64,000 nucleotides of DNA. It comes from Oegoconia quadripuncta (taxonomy: Eukaryota > Arthropoda > Insecta > Lepidoptera > Autostichidae). This document shows, in pieces, positions 57,935 to 64,000 of the stretch. Made by a program: the position numbers and the translations under genes. Each line of letters opens with the position of its first letter. Position 1 is the first letter of the stretch. The notes beneath the pieces are model-generated. The model did not search any database and had not been told where the DNA came from. It saw only the letters and a list, made by a program, of their open reading frames with translations. Location of the stretch: assembly GCA_949316235.1 (NCBI GenBank), contig OX438741.1:27719324-27783323 (forward strand), given 5' to 3'.

Positions 57935-58364
57935 AGTCGTTTAAACCTTTTTTCCTGGAGCAACAATTTACAGTCAGTGTACGTTCAAGCATTTAGCCTG
58001 ACCTTATAAATATATAGAAATGTCGCTTCATGAAATTAGCCTCTTAGTTAAATTCTTATCCATTGTCGCTTAATACAATTAGGTTCTTATTTAAATTCAT
58101 ATCCAGTGTCGCTTAATACAACTAGCCTCTTTGTCAAATTTATGTCCAGTGTCGGTTCATACATTAAGCTTTGTACTTGAAATGCTAGATGTTGTCACTT
58201 CAACCATTTAGCTTGTAGTAGATTATGGTATACCGGTCGCATGAACTATTTATGGTTTCAACAGTAAACATTTACAGATAATGGTTAAACCTATTTTTCT
58301 TAGTCTATATTTGATTTGCACTGTCGTTTCAGCTATAACAAAAGTAAAGTTCTAGTACATCAAA
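57935..58364 (+). repeat. Left 43-bp subterminal array
   Basis: Unit starts at 57935, 57978, 58021, 58064, 58107, 58150 and 58193, exactly 43 bp apart, with weaker ones at 58236 and 58322 (two periods on). The core TGTCGCTTAATACAACTAGC varies between units. The rest of the unit is less conserved. This is an old, diverged tandem array. Confidence 0.8.
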
Positions 58365-58744
58365 CAGTTTATTTTCAACGGAATAAGTATAGTATACACA
58401 TTAATACAATCGTAATTTTGTATGGATTGACTATTAAGACGTTGGTTAAAACATTGATTTTGGCGCCAGCGTGATTAACCGCGCGAGTTGGAATACCGGG
58501 GGCCAAGGCGCGCGGGCGCTTGAGGCGTCTCCCCCGCGCCGCGTCATTGAAGAGACTTTTCAATTCAATTCAATTCAAATACTCTTTATTGCACAATTAA
58601 CAAAAGCTACATTTCTTTAACTTGTTTAGAATTAGGATAGGAACAGTTCTAAATGTTAAAGATTAACAATAAAGAAGAATGAGTAACTGCAATATTATCT
58701 CAAATAATTAGAATTTTAATTTCAGGGAAAAGACTGTTTACCAA
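58365..58744. other. GC-rich island and LINE-tail-like block
   Basis: 58455-58550 is strongly GC-rich (TTGGCGCCAGCGTGATTAAC; GGCGCGCGGGCGCTTGAGGC) and unassigned. From 58560 CAATTCAATTCAAATACTCT and TTATTGCACAATTAAC resemble a LINE 3' tail in reverse, adjoining the Jockey poly(A). Confidence 0.4.
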
Positions 58745-58860
58745 TTTTTTTTTTCTTTAGGCAATCTGCGATCAGTTGCTAAACTATAAGCAGATGTGTG
58801 GGGGGAGTGGCGTTGTAGAGTGTTTTCTCCAGTGAGAAAATCTCTTCCTCAGAACAATAG

Positions 58861-61524
58861 TCAACCGCATAGGTCGCTGATTGCCAGTCTCTTAAGCCGT
58901 CTTTGGTGGCTAGGCTTTGTCAGTGGCACAGCCAACGGATTTGGATGTCTGTCCAGTCTGATCCTATAGCGTTCGGCAGACAGCTTTATCTCCTGCTGCA
59001 CGGTGTTAATTTTTAGTATGTCATGCACCTCTGCGATCCTTATGTACCACGGTGCATCTGAGATGTTTTTTAAGATGCCATTTTGCATTCTCTGTAGAAT
59101 GTTGAGATTGGAGGTGCATGCAGAGCCCCACAACTGAATGCCATACGTCCAGACTGGCTTTAGTATGGCTCTATACACTAACAATTTGTTATCAGTGGAA
59201 AGAACTGAATTCCTGCCTATAAGCCAGTACAAGTTTCTGTATTTTATGTTGATCTGATCCCTTTTAGCCTGAATATGAGTTTTCCAGGTGAGTCTTCGGT
59301 CAAGGTGGATTCCCAGATATTTCACCGAGTCTCTATGAGGAAGTTCTTGTTCATCAAGTTTAACAGGAGGACAGTTGCCCTTCCGTAGCGTAAACGTCAC
59401 CTGGACAGATTTGGATGCACTAGCTTTAATTCTCCATTTCTTCAACCATTTGCCTATTTCATCCAAGCTTAGTTGAAGTATGTTAGATGCTATTTCGGGA
59501 TCACTATGGCTCGCCAGAATGGCCGTGTCGTCGGCATATGTTGCAGTCATTACAGTCAGCGGCTGTGGTAGGTCTGCTGTGTATATTGTATATAACACTG
59601 GTCCCAGCACTGAACCCTGGGGTACGCCGGCTCTAATTTCGTAGAACCTGGATGCCGAGTCGCTTTCCTTAACTTGGAAGATTCTGTCCGTCAGGTACGA
59701 CTGTAGGATCTCATAAAATGTGTGTGGCAATGATTGTTTGACTTTGCACAGGAGCCCCATGTGCCATACCCTATCGAATGCTTGCTGTATATCCAGGAAA
59801 GCAGAGGCACAGTATTCCTTGTTCTCTAGGGACCTCCTCACCTCACCGCAAACTCTGTGGACTTGTTCAACGGTTGCGTGTTTCTGTCGAAAGCCGAACT
59901 GGTGGTCTGGGATTACTGCCCTGTCTCTTAGGGCTGGTGACATTCTATGGAGCAGTAGTTTTTCAAAGAGTTTTGATACTATGGGAAGCAGGCTTATAGG
60001 TCTGTATGAGGTTACCTCGTGCGCTGGTTTTCCTTCTTTGTGTATCATTACTATTTGTGACACCTTCCACAGAGATGGATAATGTCCCACCCTGAGTATA
60101 CCGTTGAACAGAAGGGTCAAATACGTCACAGCCTTCCCTGGCAGCTCTTTCAGTATTTCTTTTGTAATGATATCGAAACCAGGGGCCTTCCCATTACCGA
60201 GGTTTTGGATGTGCCTTACTATTTCTCTTGGAGTAATCGGTTTGATAGGCAGTTCCATCTGGTATGGCTGATCCAGAATGAGTTCCACATCTGAGTCATC
60301 CACGTCTGTTTCGGCCGAGTTAGGCACAAATACCTTTGCTAGGTGTTCCGCAAACACTTCAGCTTTTTGCTTACTTGTTCTAGCCCAGTCATTGTTTTCC
60401 ATCTTTATTGGAGGTTTTGTGGTTTGAGGTCGATTCATGCTCCGTGTACTTTTCCACAATGAATAGTCTGTAGCTCTAGTCGCTGTTAAAGATTCCAGTT
60501 GAGCTTTTAGTGTTGCACTATTAGCAGCAGCAATAACCTCTCTGACTTCTTAGATGGCCTTGTTTAGGGCTGCTTTATCTTCTCTAGCTCGACTAATGTG
60601 CCAAACCCGTCGCAATCTTCGTTTTTCCCTAATTTTCTCACGTATCTGCCATGGTATGCTGTTTCTTGATTTTGCAGGTTTTTTTACAGGGGTACAATGC
60701 CAGCAGGCACACTGCACTGCTTCCATGAATTCTCTTGCGGCTCTATCGATATCATCCGATGTCTTTAAAGCCACCTTCAACTCCAGTCCTTCCTCAACCA
60801 TTTCTCGGAAGGAGTTCCAGTCAGTCAGGTTATTGCATAGTCGGTGTTGACTGTCATGATGCAGTGCAGTTGCACCAGCCATCAGAATCACTGGTACACG
60901 ATCCGATGAGCCATCCAAGCAAGTCTCAACATGAAAGTTTAGTCTTGGGAGACCTCCCGCAACAAAGAAATCAATCACGTCCGGTAGTCTCTTTGGATCA
61001 CTTGGCCAGTGTGTTGGTTCAGCTTGTGACAGAGTCACGAATCTATTCTTATCAATACATAACTTCATCTCTCTTCCTCTAGTATGTATGAGTCGTGATC
61101 CCCAGAATGTATGCTTTGCATTGCAGTCGCCACCAGCTATGAAACGTCTTCCGAGGGTTGCAAAGTAGTGAGTGAATTGGTATTCCTTGATGTTGTGTTT
61201 TGGAGGACAGTATACCGCGGACACACTAAAACCACCATTTTTGTCCTCAACAAAAATTGTTGTCGCCTGTATATGTTCCGTTTTATAACAAGGCAGCTGG
61301 TGATGCTTCATGTTAGATTTAATGATAATCGCAGATCCTCCATGAGCCGTTCCATCGGGATGGTTTGTAGTGTAGATATTATACTGTGGTATCCTTATGG
61401 CACTTCTATTAGTCTCAGATATCAGAAGCACATCTAGTCTATGCATACTCAACAGTACTTCCACTTCGTCTCTATTTGGAGCAAGTCCGTTTACGTTCCA
61501 AGTTCCAATCCGTAATCCAATCAC
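58861..61524 (-). pseudogene. Jockey ORF2, endonuclease-reverse transcriptase with one stop
   Basis: Frame of 887 codons from 61524 to TGA 58861-58863, broken only by TAA at 60550-60552 (codon 325). Endonuclease: GTWNVNGLAP at the start, ISETNRS, GGDCNAKHTFWGS and SSDRVPVI, the metal-binding and catalytic blocks of the APE-type domain, residues 1 to about 220. Reverse transcriptase: GFDIITKEI, SYRPISLL, FRQKHATVEQ, AFLDIQQAFD, GVPQGSVLGP and TYADDTAI (near residue 662). The downstream C-terminal half is complete. The stop falls between the two domains, so no full protein is expected. ORF2 begins with GTG where ATG would be expected, overlapping the ORF1 TGA as GTGA. Confidence 0.93.
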
Positions 61525-61957
61525 TTTAATAGTTGGTCTATGAGTTTAGTCATAAGGCCCATTAGGTTGCCTATATGCTGTAAGAGTAGGTCAATCTTTT
61601 CAGACTGTTTTATAAGTAGGTCTTGCACTACTTGGGTTGGCTCAACACTTACGCGTTGGTTTTTATTTTTGGTAACATCTGCATATGTTGCTTGGTTGGT
61701 TGTATTTATTTCTTTAGTTCTGTCATTTTCAGTGTTATTCGCATGCCTTATCTCCTCACTACTTTTCCGTAATGGTTTTTAAGTGTCAGTGTTGTTTCTT
61801 TTGTTATATTTTCGGTTCATTATTTCTTTATAGAGATCACAACCCCTGTAGTTTGCAGGATGGTTACCAAGGCATAAAGCGCATTTTGCTGGGCTGTTGC
61901 GATCCTTCTTGGGACAGTCTGCTGTTTTGTGTGCATCAGCGCACTTTACACAAGTTA
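61521..61957 (-). pseudogene. Jockey ORF1 C-terminal part with one stop
   Basis: Gag-type knuckles CVKCADAHKTADC and CALCLGNHPANYRGC near the break point (61850-61955). A TAA at 61779-61781 interrupts the frame, which otherwise continues for 85 codons to TGA 61521-61523, ending in HIGNLMGLMTKLIDQLLK, a typical Jockey gag C-terminus. ORF1 lacks its first several hundred codons. Confidence 0.85.
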
Positions 61958-62157
61958 GTTTAAATAAAAAACTTATCTTTGAACAATTTATTACCTATGT
62001 TTTATTTTTCATTTCATAATAATTAAGAAGATAGGTGAAACCCCCTATTATTTCAACGTACCTTTTAATTAATCAATGTTTTAGCCGTCAATTTCTGCAC
62101 ACCTTATTATTTTAGTATGATTGCAAACAATTTAAAAAAAAGAAATAAGTCACATAA

Positions 62158-62500
62158 ACTAATTAGCCATACATCAATAAGTTTGAGATATGGTATTTAA
62201 ATCAATTAGCTTAGGTTTGAAATATGACCAACTCATTGGTTAAAGCACTTAGCTTAGAGCTATTATTTGCAATCCTAGGTACTTAAGTCAAGTAGCTTGG
62301 AACATGTATTAATAAACCTAGGCGGTTGAGTCAAGTAGCTTGGAACATGTATTAATAAACCTAGGCGGTTATGTCAAGTAGCTTGGAACATGTATTAATA
62401 AACTTAGGCGGTTAAGTCAAGTAGCTTGGAACATATATTAATAAACCTAGGCGGTTAAGTCATTTAGCCTGGAACAAAAAAAAACGAAAATGTGGGTCAT
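62158..62500 (+). repeat. Right 43-bp subterminal array
   Basis: Unit marks at 62158, 62201, 62244, 62287, 62330, 62373, 62416 and 62459, all 43 bp apart. The middle units (62287-62459) are nearly identical: GTCAAGTAGCTTGGAACATG and TATTAATAAACCTAGGCGGT. The outer ones are diverged. The unit contains GGCGGTTAA, then CAAGTAGCTTGGAAC, which parallels the terminal-repeat segment GGCGGTTAATACAAATAGCC. Confidence 0.88.
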
Positions 62501-62916
62501 TTTGTATTAATCGACATTTATTTTCGTTAAAAATAGGAATATCGGAAAAAAACATTAATCAAAATATGAATAATGTGTAACAGAAACAGAAATTTCCTTT
62601 GCTTTGAAAAAATAATGCGATTTGCTAAAGTTATGATTTTTTTTCTGAAAATCGAAACTTTAAACTGCTCTGGTGTGAAGTTTCAAAAATGGCGGTTAAT
62701 ACAAATAGCCCGGAACCCGTCGATATCATTTGTTGAATGTCAATTTAAATCTACTGGAAATAAAAAAAGTTTATTGCATTTATCTGTCAGTCGGTATGTC
62801 CAAGCTACTACCGCTTCGGAAAGGGAATTCATCTGTGGGAAAAGAAGCGGCGCAAGAAACCCACAGGATCATTGTTGTTCTTTTTTTTTTAAATAAAGTA
62901 TATAACTAATACAATT

Positions 62917-63126
62917 TTATAATTTTGGGCAGCTGGTCGAAGTACACCAAGCGTGTTTGTCATTCAGGTAGTCACTAATTTTATAATAACTCTTTTTTGC
63001 TAATGTTATTTTGACATAATCTTTAAATTTTTTCTCAGTTAGATTAATGATATTCTCAGGTATAAGGTTATAAAAGCGTATACAGTGTCCCACAAATGAT
63101 GTATTAACTTTGCTTAGTCTGAACAT
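62917..63126 (-). pseudogene. End of the LINE reverse transcriptase frame after the frameshift
   Basis: It carries VNTSFVGHCIRFYNLIPENI, then a lysine-rich segment LTEKKFKDYVKITLAKKSYY and a stop at 62917. This is the familiar tail of insect LINE polyproteins. The 3' UTR that follows contains AAGAAGCGGCGCAAGAAACC in reverse orientation. Confidence 0.8.
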
Positions 63127-63838
63127 ATATTTTTTCGAACGTACATAATATTTTCGTAAATGAACAGTGAAGGAACAGTTAAAATATTAATTTCTTTAAA
63201 CCTGTCCCGGAGAGAGTCATGTCGACGCAGATTATAAATTGCTCGTATTGCTCTCTTTTGTAAAATAAAAACATGTTCTATGTCAGCTGCTCGTCCCCAA
63301 AGCAAAATACCGTAAGACATAATACTGTGGAAATAACTAAAATAGACCAATCTTGCAGTAGCCACATCAGTTAGCTGTCTAATCTTCCAGATGGCATATG
63401 CTGCGGAACTCAATCTACTTGCTAAATATTCTAAATGTGGTCCCCACTGAAGCTTGGAATCAAGAGTAATTCCTAAAAATACCGTCTTATCTACAAATTC
63501 TACTTTATCTTCGTCAATCATAATATTGCAATCAATTTTTCTTACATTAGGTAGGCAGAAATTTATGCATTTGGTTTTTTTAGCATTTAAAACCAAGTTA
63601 TTAACTGTAAACCAGCGTAAAATTAACCGAAGAGTATTATTCACCTTGTCAAAAACATCGTCTTGTCTGTCAACTTTAAAAACTAATGATGTATCATCAG
63701 CAAATAGTACTATCTCGGTCAATCTCTGAACCATAAATGGGAGATCATTTATATAAACTAGAAACAGAAAAGGGCCTAATACTGAGCCTTGTGGCACGCC
63801 TATCCTCACTCGAGAGCCTGGTGATCTTACCCCAGAAG
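63114..63838 (-). pseudogene. LINE reverse transcriptase C-terminal part, frameshifted
   Basis: It reads GVPQGSVLGPFLFLVYINDL, LFADDTSLVF (catalytic FADD), LNAKKTKCINF, FLGITLDSKLQW and SYFHSIMSYGILLWG, the palm and thumb of a LINE reverse transcriptase. At about 63114-63126 the frame shifts. The continuation to the stop at 62917 is FRLSKVNTSFVGHCIRFYNL onward, in another frame. Upstream of 63838 in-frame stops appear and the RT fingers are lost. Clade is close to Jockey/CR1 by layout; not assigned more finely. Confidence 0.88.
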
Positions 63839-64000
63839 GAAATCTCTTTTATTTTTATTAATAAGCACCTAGCTTACCTGAGCAGAGAAACGAATCGATA
63901 AAATCACGGAAAAAAATATAACTAATTTTTATAAGCATCATACTTCTTCTTCAATTTAAGAGCTATGCTTTATTGTCGATGGAGTAATAACCACGGCTCT
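63839..64000. other. Window end, nothing recognised
   Basis: AT-rich sequence past the LINE truncation point. No frame or repeat identified. Confidence 0.4.

Larger units (their letters stand above)
58745..61957 (-). mobile_element. Jockey-clade non-LTR retrotransposon, 5' truncated
   Basis: Minus strand: partial ORF1 with gag knuckles, ORF2 with endonuclease and reverse transcriptase, a 3' UTR of about 105 bp and poly(A) (T run 58745-58755). About 3.2 kb remain of a usual 4.5-5 kb, so the 5' half of ORF1 is missing. It lies between the two 43-bp arrays. No convincing target duplication. Confidence 0.9.
57667..62722. mobile_element. Large TIR element with 43-bp subterminal arrays, unassigned
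   Basis: The ends CGACGGGTTCCGGGCTATTT and its exact complement give 21 matching bases, flanked by ATAT (57663-57666, 62723-62726). The paralogous unoccupied site reads ATAA in place of ATAT. Removing the nested Jockey (3.2 kb) leaves about 1.8 kb with no transposase. The left TIR resumes homology to the right one after an extra 28 or so bases (TGTATTAACCGCCATTTTT at 57713 and complement near 62690). Inward of the ends are 43-bp arrays on both sides. A four-base duplication excludes mariner, hAT and piggyBac; several rarer superfamilies remain possible. Confidence 0.8.
57613..63838 (-). mobile_element. 5'-truncated LINE, split by a nested DNA element
   Basis: Minus-strand LINE: RT C-terminal part 63114-63838, end of frame at 62917, 3' UTR 62916-62727, then 57662-57613, ending in TTGAAGTTTGAAGTTTGAAG. 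The two UTR halves line up with the uninterrupted copy at 41441-41568, the break being the 57667-62722 insertion. The 5' half of the LINE is missing, as usual for LINEs. Confidence 0.8.

Noticed and set aside
62283..62475. Array considered as a possible CRISPR or telomeric repeat
   Set aside because: The 43-bp units are directly adjacent with no unique spacers, and telomeric TTAGG runs are absent; it is a subterminal tandem array.

Overview
This window looks like a piece of a lepidopteran (moth) nuclear genome. It is AT-rich, gene-poor and full of transposable elements. Three things point to moths: spliced genes with GT-AG introns and an intact branch-point signal; tRNA-derived SINEs with the usual moth body sequence; and short Lep1/Helitron-like elements that start near AATATTATAAATGCGAAAG and end near CTAGT. 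There is no bacterial or viral gene organisation.

The one well-supported host gene is on the plus strand from 17543 to 37740. It is the 3' part of a midline fasciclin (mfas) / TGFBI-type gene. Twelve exons join in perfect phase to encode 624 residues, giving four FAS1 domains and a hydrophobic GPI-type C-terminus that ends at TAA 37738-37740. The start of the gene (signal peptide and first FAS1 residues) was not found. A second, much weaker host candidate is a first exon with a signal peptide at 57489-57549 that would read out of the window to the right.

1-17500: intergenic or upstream-intron DNA with SINEs, two palindromic MITEs of one family, a short hairpin MITE, a Helitron-like element, RTE LINE debris, a poly(A)-tailed retroposon and the first of three long-TIR mariner-like derivatives. 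17543-37740: mfas, interrupted by an almost intact antisense BEL/Pao retrotransposon (17804-25016) sitting in an intron that was only 164 bp long. The LTRs differ by one base and one 2-bp indel. Later introns hold RTE, LINE, Helitron and SINE debris and the second mariner-like derivative (33984-34848). 37741-57465: long non-genic stretch with the third mariner-like derivative, LINE tails, RTE debris, a triplicated block and assorted MITEs and SINEs. 57466-64000: a candidate first exon followed by a three-level nest. A minus-strand LINE (RT end at 63114-63838) has its 3' UTR split by a 5,056-bp element with terminal inverted repeats and ATAT target duplication. Inside that element are two subterminal arrays with a 43-bp period, and between them sits a 5'-truncated Jockey retrotransposon.

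The best candidate for something undescribed is the 57667-62722 element. Its ends, target duplication and pre-insertion site (the paralogous LINE tail at 41441-41568) can all be read directly. Its 43-bp arrays on both sides carry a motif that also occurs in its terminal repeats. No transposase is visible in it. Functional statements about the transposable elements come from recognised motifs; no database search was run.
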